Positions 1 through 10,400 of a stretch of DNA of 64,000 nt are shown one piece after another (the first letter of the stretch is position 1; every line of letters begins with the position of its first letter). The notes under the pieces are model-generated. The model searched no databases, had not been told where the DNA came from, and saw only the letters and a list, made by a program, of their open reading frames with translations. The stretch spans positions 3,162,001 to 3,226,000 of the forward strand of contig NZ_CP126739.1 of assembly GCF_030246885.1 (NCBI RefSeq), in the 5' to 3' direction. This DNA comes from Microbacterium sp. zg-B185. GTDB taxonomy: Bacteria; Actinomycetota; Actinomycetes; Actinomycetales; Microbacteriaceae. The position numbers and the translations under genes are program-made.

Positions 1-1
1 C

Positions 2-967
2 CGGCGCGCCGGGGTGCGGATCGGCGCCGACCCGCTCGGCGGTGCGTCCGTCGACTACTGGGCGCTGATCGGCGAGCACTACGGACTCGACCTGACCGTC
101 GTGAACCCCGATGTCGACCCGACGTGGCGGTTCATGACGCTGGACTGGGACGAGAAGATCCGGATGGACCCGTCCTCGCCGTCGGCGATGGCCTCGCTCG
201 TGGCGAAGCGGAACGACTATGACATCCTGACCGGCAACGACGCGGACTCCGACCGCCACGGCATCGTCACCCCCGACGCCGGGCTGATGAATCCCAACCA
301 CTACCTCGCCGTCGCGATCGACTACCTGTACTCGCACCGACCGAACTGGCCGACGGATGCCGCCGTCGGCAAGACCCTGGTCTCCTCGATGATCATCGAC
401 CGGGTCGCCGACTCGCTCGGCCGGAAGCTGCTGGAGGTCCCGGTCGGCTTCAAGTGGTTCGTGCCCGGGCTGCTCGACGGGTCCGTGGCGTTCGGCGGCG
501 AGGAGTCGGCGGGGGCGTCGTTCCTGCGCACCGACGGCACGGTGTGGACGACCGACAAGGACGGCATCCTGCTGTGCCTGCTGGCCGCCGAGATCCTCGC
601 CGTCACCGGCAAGACCCCCTCGCAGCGCTACGCGGAGCTGGAAGCGCAGTTCGGCTCGTCGGCATACCAGCGCGTGGACGCCCCGGCGACACCGGCGCAG
701 AAGGCGCAGCTGGCCAAGCTCTCCCCCGACACGATCACCGCGACCGAGCTGGCCGGAGAGCCGATCACCGCCAAGCTCTCGCACGCTCCCGGCAACGGTG
801 CGCCGATCGGCGGGCTGAAGGTCGTGACCGAGCACGCGTGGTTCGCGGCGCGGCCCTCCGGGACCGAGGACGTGTACAAGCTGTACGCCGAGTCCCTGCG
901 CGGTGAGGCGCACCTGCGCGAGGTGCAGGAGGAGGCCCGCGCGGTCGTCGCGGCCGCTCTGGCCTGA
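2..967 (+). CDS. pgm: Phosphoglucomutase (3' part)
   Basis: Interconverts glucose 1-phosphate and glucose 6-phosphate in the cytosol, linking glycogen and galactose metabolism to glycolysis. The 5' end lies outside the window, so the first domain with the phosphoserine is not seen. Visible family signatures are the metal-binding loop [10 protein letters not shown] (nt about 233-262), the sugar-binding loop [11 protein letters not shown] (about 490-525) and the C-terminal phosphate-binding loop [11 protein letters not shown] (about 850-880). About 320 C-terminal residues are present out of roughly 545 in the family. The frame is open from base 2. It converges on the esterase gene with only 19 bp between stops. 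galT and galK nearby feed glucose 1-phosphate into this enzyme, although they are not in one operon with it. Confidence 0.95.
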   Translation, partial: RRAGVRIGADPLGGASVDYWALIGEHYGLDLTVVNPDVDPTWRFMTLDWDEKIRMDPSSPSAMASLVAKRNDYDILTGNDADSDRHGIVTPDAGLMNPNHYLAVAIDYLYSHRPNWPTDAAVGKTLVSSMIIDRVADSLGRKLLEVPVGFKWFVPGLLDGSVAFGGEESAGASFLRTDGTVWTTDKDGILLCLLAAEILAVTGKTPSQRYAELEAQFGSSAYQRVDAPATPAQKAQLAKLSPDTITATELAGEPITAKLSHAPGNGAPIGGLKVVTEHAWFAARPSGTEDVYKLYAESLRGEAHLREVQEEARAVVAAALA

Positions 968-986
968 GCATCGGACCGGCGCGGGA

Positions 987-2576
987 CTACCCGAGCGGCA
1001 GCAGCGCGGTCCAGGCGCGACGCCGCTCGGCACGCGGGTCGGCCTGGACGCGGTCCTGGTCCGCGATGATCAGGGTGAGCCGCTCCGGAGCGGCGTACGA
1101 GGGCCAGCTCTCGGGCGGCGCTCCGACGGCGGCGAAGCGCAGCCAGGCGTCCCGCATCCTGGCCCCGGCCGTGTCGAACGCCTTGCGTCCGCCGAGCGAG
1201 GTCATCGTCCGCGCCAGCCGCGCATCGCCCTGCTCGAACAGGGCCAGCAGCTCCAGCCCGTGCGTGGCGTCCAAGCCCGCCCACCGCATGAGGCGGGGCG
1301 CGACGTCGAAGCGGTAGAAGTACACCGGCGCATAGCGGGCATGCCGTTCCGCAACCGCCACGCACGGATACCAGAACGCGTAGTCCCCGCCGAAGTCCGC
1401 AGCGGCCGCCGCCGCACCGGGAAGACCGGGGTACGCCCGCGCGATCAGGTCGCGTCCGACGGCCGTTCCTCGTCCGAGCACGGCCGCGATGCGTGGAGCC
1501 GACTTCGGGAGGATGTCGATGCGCCCGCGGAAGATCGTCCCCTCCCGGTCGTTGGTGCCGATGATCAGCGGCACGCGGTGCGCGGTGCCGGTGCGGAAGG
1601 ACACGATCGGATGCCGCGGCACCAGTCGCCCGTCGATCACCGGCGCCAGGCAGAACGTCCCCGGCGTCTGCGCGGGCGTGCGGACCTGAAGGACCAGAGC
1701 CGCGTTCGCCAAGGCGGACGGGGTCGCGCCGGTCAGGAGCGCCACCGTCGCTTCGACCGTGAGCGGATCGTCGCGCGCCGCGTCGAGGCCGACAGCGGAC
1801 GACCCGCCCGGTGCGATCGGCGGCGACTGTCCGCGCAGGATCTCGACGAACTGTTCGGCCCATCCGGCCGCCGTCGCGCGGGAGTACACCGCATCGGGCG
1901 GCGCGCTCTGCGCGATCGCCCGCGCGAACAGCCCGCGGGCCGAGGGTGTGCCCATCAGGGTGGTGACCGCGTTGCCGCCGGCGGACTCCCCGAAGACGGT
2001 GACCCGTCCGGGATCGCCGCCGAACCGGTGGATGTTCCGGTGCACCCAGCGCAGCGCCGCGATCTGGTCACGCAGTCCGAGATTGGACTCCATCGGACGG
2101 CGCCGCGTCGAGTACCGCGAGAAATCCAGATAGCCGAGCGCCCCCAGCCGGTAGTTGAAGCTGACGTAGACGACCCTGCCCGTGTCGACGAAGTTGCGCC
2201 CCTGGCCGGTGAAGTCCTGTGATGAGCCGGCGGTGTACCCGCCCCCGTGGATGAACACCATCACGGGCAGCGGCGCTCCGCCGGCGGGCACCGATGACGG
2301 AGCGACGACGTTGACCGTCAGGCAGTCCTCGGCCGATGGGACGCCGGGCGGCGTGCCGGTGAACTGGCCCTTGTGCACCTGCGGCGCGACCGGACCGAAC
2401 GCGGCCGCATCCCGGCATCCGCTCCACGGCGCGACTCTGCGCGGGGAACGGAACCGGAGCGGACCGACCGGGGCTGCGCTGTACGGGATCCCACGCCACG
2501 CGGTCGTGTCGCCCTCGCGGATGCCGCGGATCACACCTCCGGTCACCCGTACCTCGAGCGGACGCTGCCTGTTCAC
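987..2576 (-). CDS. Type-B carboxylesterase
   Basis: Serine hydrolase of the carboxylesterase/para-nitrobenzyl esterase family, cleaving carboxylic esters; the natural substrate is unknown. The 529-aa length is normal for the family. Visible are the oxyanion-hole motif FIHGGGYTAG (about residues 108-117), the nucleophile elbow VFGESAGG with Ser198, and a C-terminal DATHGLELL segment likely to hold the catalytic His. There is no obvious signal peptide, so it is probably cytoplasmic. The start is a GTG. It lies 83 bp downstream of glycerate kinase on the same strand, with a tandem hairpin repeat between them. A second, truncated member of the same family lies at 8568. Confidence 0.9.
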   Translation of the reverse strand: MNRQRPLEVRVTGGVIRGIREGDTTAWRGIPYSAAPVGPLRFRSPRRVAPWSGCRDAAAFGPVAPQVHKGQFTGTPPGVPSAEDCLTVNVVAPSSVPAGGAPLPVMVFIHGGGYTAGSSQDFTGQGRNFVDTGRVVYVSFNYRLGALGYLDFSRYSTRRRPMESNLGLRDQIAALRWVHRNIHRFGGDPGRVTVFGESAGGNAVTTLMGTPSARGLFARAIAQSAPPDAVYSRATAAGWAEQFVEILRGQSPPIAPGGSSAVGLDAARDDPLTVEATVALLTGATPSALANAALVLQVRTPAQTPGTFCLAPVIDGRLVPRHPIVSFRTGTAHRVPLIIGTNDREGTIFRGRIDILPKSAPRIAAVLGRGTAVGRDLIARAYPGLPGAAAAAADFGGDYAFWYPCVAVAERHARYAPVYFYRFDVAPRLMRWAGLDATHGLELLALFEQGDARLARTMTSLGGRKAFDTAGARMRDAWLRFAAVGAPPESWPSYAAPERLTLIIADQDRVQADPRAERRRAWTALLPLG

Positions 2577-2602
2577 AGTTCGTGTCTACGCCGTCTGCGC
2601 GC

Positions 2603-2652
2603 GAAGCACCACGCGCCCGTGGTGACGGAAGCACCACGCGCCCGTGGTGACG
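2603..2652. repeat. Perfect 25-bp tandem duplication, each unit a hairpin
   Basis: Two identical, directly adjacent 25-bp units (2603-2627 and 2628-2652). Each holds an inverted repeat CACCACG-CGCC-CGTGGTG (7-bp arms, 4-nt loop). It lies 7 bp past the glycerate kinase stop and before the esterase start, both on the minus strand. By position it could be a double transcription terminator without a U tract, or an operator for the esterase. The sequence alone does not decide. Confidence 0.7.
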
Positions 2653-2659
2653 GCCGCCC

Positions 2660-3760
2660 TCAGCCGAGGTCGCGCGCGAGCTGCCGGCCGGCCTCCCGCA
2701 GCCACCGGGCGGGATCGGCCATCGCCGACGCAGGCGTTCCGGCGAGCGCGGTCAGGGAGATGACCGCGGCGAAGGCCGAGGTGTCGGCACCGGACTGGAT
2801 CCGTCCGGCCGCCAGCGCGACGCGCGCACCGGAGGCGGCCGCCGCGACGTGGGCGGGCACCTTTCCGGACGCGGACTGCCCATCGAAGGCTCCCTCACCG
2901 GTGACGATGACGGATGCCGCACGCATCGCCCCGGGCAGGCCGATGAGCTCGGCCACGGTCGCCGCGCCCGACGCCAGAGACCCGCCCCACGCCAGCAACC
3001 CGAAGCCTGCGCCTCCGGCCGCCCCCGCTCCCGGTGTGCCCGGGTCCGCGGGGAGCAGGCGGGCCAGCTGGGCGAGCCCCCCGTCCAGCTGTGCGATCTG
3101 CTCCGGGTCGCCGCCCTTCTGCGGACCGAACACGGCGGCGGCACCGCGGGCGCCGAGCAGCGGGTTGACCACGTCGACCAGCCCGATCACACCCGCGGGC
3201 GGCAGCGCGGCCAGTCCGGACAGGTCGGCGGCCGCGATTGCCCCGAGTCCCTGCCCGCCGGCGGGGACGTCCGCGCCGCGCGCATCGAGGAAGCGGGCCC
3301 CCAGAGCCCGCAGCATCCCGGTGCCGCCGTCGGTCGATGCCGACGAGCCCAGCCCCACGACCACCCGCGAGACGCCCGCCGCGAGCGCCGCGGCGATCGC
3401 CTGCCCGAGACCGGCGGTGTGCGCGCCCATCGGACGGAGGTTCTCGAGCAGCTCGATACCCGAGGTCGCACCGAGTTCCACCACAGCGGTGCCGGCCGGG
3501 GCCTGGGCGGTCGGCGGCAGCCGCAGCCACGCCGCATCCACCTCGAGATCCGCGGGTCCCCGGACGCGCACCGGCACGCGCCGGGCACCCGGGACGGCTG
3601 CCGCGAACGCGTCCAGGGTGCCCTCGCCCCCGTCGGCCATCGGGCGGAGCACGGCCTCATCCTGACGGCGGACGGAGTGCCAGCCCTCCGCCAGTGCGGA
3701 TGCGGCATCCGCTGCGCCGATCGTCCCCTTGAACGAGTCGGGGGCGAAGACGACGATCAC
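2660..3760 (-). CDS. glxK: Glycerate kinase (GlxK/GarK type)
   Basis: Phosphorylates D-glycerate to a phosphoglycerate with ATP, feeding glyoxylate or sugar-acid breakdown into glycolysis. The 366-aa length fits the family (about 370-380). The N-terminus has the signature APDSFKGT (residues 6-13), followed by RPMADGGEGT (about 40-49). The glycine-rich GLGSSASTDGGTG segment (about 117-129) is also typical. The GTG start at 3760 follows a TAGCGT -10 element (3767-3772) by exactly 6 nt, so the mRNA is probably leaderless. It is divergent from galT with only 41 bp between starts, so the two promoters are packed back to back. Confidence 0.93.
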   Translation of the reverse strand: MIVVFAPDSFKGTIGAADAASALAEGWHSVRRQDEAVLRPMADGGEGTLDAFAAAVPGARRVPVRVRGPADLEVDAAWLRLPPTAQAPAGTAVVELGATSGIELLENLRPMGAHTAGLGQAIAAALAAGVSRVVVGLGSSASTDGGTGMLRALGARFLDARGADVPAGGQGLGAIAAADLSGLAALPPAGVIGLVDVVNPLLGARGAAAVFGPQKGGDPEQIAQLDGGLAQLARLLPADPGTPGAGAAGGAGFGLLAWGGSLASGAATVAELIGLPGAMRAASVIVTGEGAFDGQSASGKVPAHVAAAASGARVALAAGRIQSGADTSAFAAVISLTALAGTPASAMADPARWLREAGRQLARDLG

Positions 3761-3801
3761 GGGTTCACGCTAGCGGGCGGGGAGGGTCGGCGGACTAGCG
3801 T

Positions 3802-4970
3802 GTGAGCGTGGACACGGGAGCGTTGCGGGTCGAGACCCTCGGTGCCGGCGTCGTCAAGCGCACGACGCGCCTGGCCGACGGCCGCGAGCTGTTCTACTTC
3901 GATGATCCGGGCACCGCTCTGGGCGCCGAGCGCGGCGTGGATGCCCGCACCCTGGCGCCCCGGCCTGCCACGGCCACGATGCGCCGCGACGTGCTGACCG
4001 GCGATTGGATCTCCCTCGCCGCGGCGCGGCAGGACCGCGCCGTGCTGCCGCCGCCGGAGCTGGACCCGCTCGCACCGCAGACGCCGACGAATCCGTCCGA
4101 GATCCCGTCGCGGTACGACGTCGCGGTGTTCGAGAACCGCTCCCCCGCGTTCGGCCCCGCGCTGACCGAAGCGACCGCCGGCGCACCGGCCGCGACAGAT
4201 CCACCGCGCGGGCTCGACGATCTCGACGCACCCGGGCTCGCTCGCGCGCGGACGGCCGTCGGACGCTGCGAGGTGGTGTGCTTCAGCCCAGCGCACGAGG
4301 GATCCTTCGGATCGCTCACCCCGACCCGCGCGCGCACGGTGATCGAGGCATGGGCGGACCGCACCGCAGTGCTGTCCCGGCTGCCCGGTGTCGCGCAGGT
4401 GTTCCCGTTCGAGAACCGCGGCGAGGAGATCGGCGTGACCCTGCGGCATCCGCACGGACAGATCTACGCGTATCCGTACGTCCCGCCGCGCACGCGCCGC
4501 CTGCTCGAGGCGATCCAGCGGGAAGGCGCGGACCTCTTCGCGCGCATCCTCGCGTCCGAACAGGCCTCCGAGCGCGTGATCCTGCGCGGGGAGCACTGGA
4601 CGGCGTTCGTGCCGTTCGCGGCCCGCTGGCCGCTGGAGGTGCACCTGCTGCCGCACCGTGCGCTGCCGGACCTCGCCGCGACCAGCGACGCTGAGCGCGA
4701 CGAGCTCGCGCCCCTCTACCTGCGCCTGCTTCGAGGCGTCGATGTCATGTACGGCACTCCGACCCCGTACATCGCGGCGTGGCATCAGGCTCCGGTCCAC
4801 GCCGGCAGGGACGCCGTGCGGCTCAGGCTGGAGCTGACATCGCCGCGGCGGGCGGCCGACAAGCTCAAGTTCCTCGCCGGGTCCGAAGCCGCGATGGGCG
4901 CATGGATCGGCGACGTCCTGCCCGAGGAAGCGGCCGCCGCGCTGCGTGCGGCGGTCGCGGAGGTTTCCGG

Positions 4971-4974
<4 letters not shown>
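3802..4974 (+). CDS. galT: Galactose-1-phosphate uridylyltransferase
   Basis: Leloir-pathway enzyme exchanging UMP between UDP-glucose and galactose 1-phosphate in the cytosol. The active-site motif HPHGQ is at about residues 216-220, with His218 the expected uridylylated nucleophile. FENRSPAFG (about 110-118) and FENRGEEIG (about 204-212) are further family motifs. Length is about 390 aa. A TAGCGT element at 3796-3801 lies exactly 6 nt before the in-frame GTG at 3808, so a leaderless start at 3808 (two residues shorter) is more likely than the GTG at 3802. The stop overlaps the galK start by 4 nt (ATGA), giving translational coupling. galE is not in the window. Confidence 0.94.
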
Positions 4975-7143
<2,169 letters not shown>

Positions 7144-7163
7144 AGGCCGACGGCGCCGCGGGC

Positions 7164-8036
7164 TCAGTCGTGCTCGGGGCGCAGGAGCCGCAGGCCGGCG
7201 ATCACGAGCGGGATCAGCAGCACGATCGCGGCGACGATGATCGCGGTGATGCCGATGGCGCCGTTGCGCGGATCCCCGCCCAGCCGGCCGACGGCCAGCC
7301 AGCACAGGCCCCACGCCAGTGCCAGGCCGGGGGCGATGCGCCATCCGCTCGCCCATGCGATCCCCAGGCCGATGACGGCGACGACGACCAGCACCGCGAC
7401 CCCCCACGCCGCCGCGGCATCCGCCCACGCCTCAGGCACGACGCCGGTCAACCACGCCGCGATGTTGGCCACGGACGCGAGCGTGACCCACCCCAGATGA
7501 AGGCCGGTCACCCCGTCGATCAGGAGCGCATCCCAGAAGCCGGCGCGCGGCGTCCGGGTGACCACCGAGAAGTGGAACGTGATGCCCAGAGCGATCAGCA
7601 GCAGCAGGATCACCACGACCGTCCATTCGATCGTGAGGAACTGCGCGGCCACCAGCCACAGACCGTTGAGCACGATCGTCAGGGCGATCCACCACCCCAC
7701 TGCGCGGTGCCGCTCGGACGCGCGCTGACCGGGCAGCGCCTGCCAGATCGCGTACCCGATCAGGCCCGCGTAGATGACGGTCCAGATGCTGAAAGCGGGC
7801 CCGGCCGGGGCGAGGAAGGACCCCTGCTCCGAGAGCCGGCCGCCCTGCGACTCGTCGACCTCGGTGCCGCCCAGACCGCCGACGCCGACGAGGACCGCGA
7901 CGAGGGTGAATCCCAGCGCACACAGCACCGCGATCTGGCGCGTCAGATCCAGGCCGGTGGCCGCCGCACCCCGGGACCGGGGCTTGCCGGAGGGGCGTGC
8001 CGCGCCGGGGGAATTGGTCGCTCCAGGAGTGTTCAC
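7164..8036 (-). CDS. TspO/MBR-like tryptophan-rich membrane protein
   Basis: 290-aa integral membrane protein with about eight hydrophobic segments and a Trp-rich signature (FSIWTVIYAGLIGYAIWQA, near residues 82-100) like actinobacterial tryptophan-rich sensory (TspO/MBR-like) proteins. Classical TspO has five spans and about 160 aa; this longer form has extra C-terminal spans, so ligand and function are uncertain. The N-terminal 30 residues are polar and Ser/Pro/Gly rich. The GTG start at 8036 lies 6 nt after a TACCGT -10 element (8043-8048), suggesting a leaderless mRNA. Divergent from the DUF2834 gene. Confidence 0.7.
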   Translation of the reverse strand: MNTPGATNSPGAARPSGKPRSRGAAATGLDLTRQIAVLCALGFTLVAVLVGVGGLGGTEVDESQGGRLSEQGSFLAPAGPAFSIWTVIYAGLIGYAIWQALPGQRASERHRAVGWWIALTIVLNGLWLVAAQFLTIEWTVVVILLLLIALGITFHFSVVTRTPRAGFWDALLIDGVTGLHLGWVTLASVANIAAWLTGVVPEAWADAAAAWGVAVLVVVAVIGLGIAWASGWRIAPGLALAWGLCWLAVGRLGGDPRNGAIGITAIIVAAIVLLIPLVIAGLRLLRPEHD

Positions 8037-8113
8037 CCTGCCACGGTACGTTCACCACGCCACCCCGCGTAGGGGTTGACACACGCGCGCGGCCGGGATG
8101 GCATCATGGCGCC

Positions 8114-8455
8114 ATGACCCGCGACTGGACGCCCCTTGCTCTGACCTACCTGGTGCTGGCGGTGGCCGGACTGGCCGGCACCTGGTGGTTCAACGCGCTG
8201 GCCATCATCCAGATGGCCGATTTCATCGGCGACCTGGTCAGCAGCGGTCCGGCGGTGTCCTCCATCACGGTCGACCTGCTCATCGCGGCGGTCGCGGGCA
8301 GTGTCTTCGTGCTGGTGGAGGCGCGGCGCCTGGGCATGCGCTTCGGCTGGCTGTACGTCCTCGGCTCGGCCGTCACGGCGTTCGCGTTCACGTTCCCGCT
8401 GTTCCTGGCCATGCGGCAGCGTCGGCTGGTCCGCGCCGCTCGCGCGACCACGTGA
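8114..8455 (+). CDS. DUF2834 small membrane protein
   Basis: 113-aa protein with three hydrophobic segments (about residues 8-26, 51-72 and 78-100) and the TWWFN and VEARRLGMR patterns typical of DUF2834 proteins, whose function is unknown. A TTGACA -35 element lies at 8076-8081. The best -10, CATCAT at 8102-8107, lies 6 nt before the ATG, pointing to leaderless initiation, though the 20-nt spacer is long. Divergent from the TspO-like gene. Confidence 0.75.
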   Translation: MTRDWTPLALTYLVLAVAGLAGTWWFNALAIIQMADFIGDLVSSGPAVSSITVDLLIAAVAGSVFVLVEARRLGMRFGWLYVLGSAVTAFAFTFPLFLAMRQRRLVRAARATT

Positions 8456-8567
8456 CGGCGACGCGCCCGCGGGTCGATCGGACGCGCGACACTGGACTCA
8501 GACGCGGCCCTGGAATGCGCCGACTCCGCCGCCCCCGCCCTGCACCTCCCGACCGAAGGAACGACCC

Positions 8568-9134
8568 GTGCCGCAGCATCCCGACCCGATCGTGACCATC
8601 GCACCCGGCCGGGTACGCGGCTTCTGGCGGGGCGACTCGGCGGCCTTCCTCGGCATCCCGTTCGCCCAGGCGCCGGTCGGAGACCTCCGCTTCGCCGCGC
8701 CCGTCCCACCCGAGCCGTGGGACGGTGTCCGCGACGCGATCGAGTACGGCGCGACGGCACATCGCGAAAAGCCCGGGGAGGTGACGCTGATCCCCGAGCC
8801 GTCGGTGCCCGGCGAGGCCACCCTGAACGTCAACGTGTTCACACCGTCGCCGGACGGTGCGGCAGCGTTGCCCGTTCTGGTCTACATCCACGGCGGCGGG
8901 TACACCGAGGGCTCTCCCGCCAGTCCCTGGTACGACGGCGCCGCCTTCAACCGCGACGGAGTCGTGACCGTGACGGTGTCCTATCGACTGGGTTTCGACG
9001 GGTTCGGCCACATCGCCGGCGCGTGCGCGCGGGCGAGGGTTTCCCCGCAGATTCGCGCGTACAGCAGTGTGCCCCGTGGGACGGCCTTCTCGGCATCCAT
9101 CGCGCCCTTCCAATCGTGCAGCTGCCGCACGTAG
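8568..9134 (+). pseudogene. Truncated type-B carboxylesterase
   Basis: N-terminal fragment of a carboxylesterase. It starts at a GTG with GAAGGA ribosome-binding site (8555-8560) and shows RGIPFAQAPVGDLRF-like and YIHGGGYTEG motifs. The match continues only to SYRLGFDGFG (residue 147, nt 9008). The remaining 41 residues are the antisense of the convergent DUF2252 gene and have no esterase character. About 350 residues are missing, including the GESAGG serine, the acid and the His, so it cannot be a working hydrolase. The cause appears to be a deletion that joined it to the similarly shortened DUF2252 gene. Intact family members are about 500 aa, as at 987-2576. Confidence 0.85.
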
Positions 9135-10297
9135 AAGTCCCGCTCGATCCCGCCCTCGCCCCTCACCGTCTGCCAGCCCAGGAACATGTCGCCGGAGGCC
9201 TGCATGGTGCGCTGACCGCGCACGACCCGTTCGCCCTGGTTCTCGTACTCGCACGGCTCGAGGAACCGCTCCAGCACCGACGCCTGCGCCTCCTTGGCCT
9301 GCAGGAACAGCGGGTCGGATTCGTCCCGTCCGCGCAGCAGCACGATCCACGCGCGGGTGCCGACGCTGCCGACTCCGACCACCTTGCGGGCCATGTGCAC
9401 GTAGGTGTATTCCGAGAGCGGATGCCGAGCCGCCGGGGGGAGCGTGCCCTGATACGACCGGAGGATCTCGCGCGCGGCCGCCTCCGGATCGTCGATGTCG
9501 GTGCCCTCCAGCAGATCCTCCACCGGAACGATCAGCGGCGGATCCGCGGTGATCCGCATCCGCCCGTCCTCCGTGGTCACCAGCTTCGCGAACGCCTGCA
9601 TCCGGTCCTTGCCGAGGGCCTTCGCCGCGACGGCATCGAACCTCTTCAGCTGCCGCTTCTCTGCGCGCTCCGCGCTCTGCTCCTCGCGCAGCCAGCGTTG
9701 CAACGCCTCCACGTCCAGATGGTCGTACCACGCGTCCAGGACGGTCGCCTCGGCGGCGGCCAGCATCCGCTCGCGGTATCCGCGCGCCGCCGCGAGGAGG
9801 ATCGCCCGCCGTTCATCGTCCGCGAAGCCGCGGTGCCGCCCGGCGATCTCGAAGCTCGCCACGAGGCGCTTCAGGTCCCACTCGAACGGACCGGGATGGG
9901 TCTCGTCGAAGTCGTTGATGTCGAAGACGAGTCTCCGCTCGGCGGAGGCGAACAGTCCGAAGTTGGACAGGTGCGCGTCCCCGCAGAGCTGGACGATGAG
10001 CCCGCTGCTCGGAGTGCGAGCCAGGTCCGCCGCCATCAGGAGGGCCGCGCCCCGATAGAACGTGAAGGGCGAGACGCTCATCCGCCCGTGGCGCACGGGC
10101 ACGAGGTCTGCGACGCGGGAGGCGGCCTGATCTTCCAGGAGGGACACCGGGTCGGCGCGATCTTCCGGGGCACCCCAGATGCCGTGGCTGGATCGGGGGG
10201 CACGCACGCGCGCTGCCGACCCGTACGATCGTCTTCCCTCGAAGTCGGTCGGCGGCGGCGGTGTCGTCGTCGGCATGGACTGACCATCATCGGACAT
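8981..10297 (-). CDS. DUF2252 protein, C-terminally truncated
   Basis: DUF2252 proteins have a kinase-like (APH-type) fold and unknown function. Recognisable parts are LCGDAHLSNFG (HGD-type loop), FDINDFDET and the late YARICGETLARAHA motif. Family members normally run on some 40 residues past this motif; here the match stops at nt 9020 and the tail (PAMWPNPSKPSR) is antisense to the truncated esterase. The loss probably stems from the same deletion. Whether the protein still folds is unclear. I chose the ATG at 10297 because GAGGGGG lies about 7 nt upstream; a longer frame to 10363 adds 22 unremarkable residues. Confidence 0.75.
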   Translation of the reverse strand: MSDDGQSMPTTTPPPPTDFEGRRSYGSAARVRAPRSSHGIWGAPEDRADPVSLLEDQAASRVADLVPVRHGRMSVSPFTFYRGAALLMAADLARTPSSGLIVQLCGDAHLSNFGLFASAERRLVFDINDFDETHPGPFEWDLKRLVASFEIAGRHRGFADDERRAILLAAARGYRERMLAAAEATVLDAWYDHLDVEALQRWLREEQSAERAEKRQLKRFDAVAAKALGKDRMQAFAKLVTTEDGRMRITADPPLIVPVEDLLEGTDIDDPEAAAREILRSYQGTLPPAARHPLSEYTYVHMARKVVGVGSVGTRAWIVLLRGRDESDPLFLQAKEAQASVLERFLEPCEYENQGERVVRGQRTMQASGDMFLGWQTVRGEGGIERDFYVRQLHDWKGAMDAEKAVPRGTLLYARICGETLARAHAPAMWPNPSKPSR

Positions 10298-10400
10298 CCG
10301 CGTCCCCCTCGCCGTGTCCGCCCGCATGCGGGGCGCCTCGGAGTGTGGTGCCCAGTCTGGCACTCCGGTCCACCGGGCAGAACGGTGTGCGTGCGACCGG

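Noticed and set aside
8568..9134. A short functional esterase
   Set aside because: It lacks the GESAGG serine, acid and histidine and ends in antisense of another gene.
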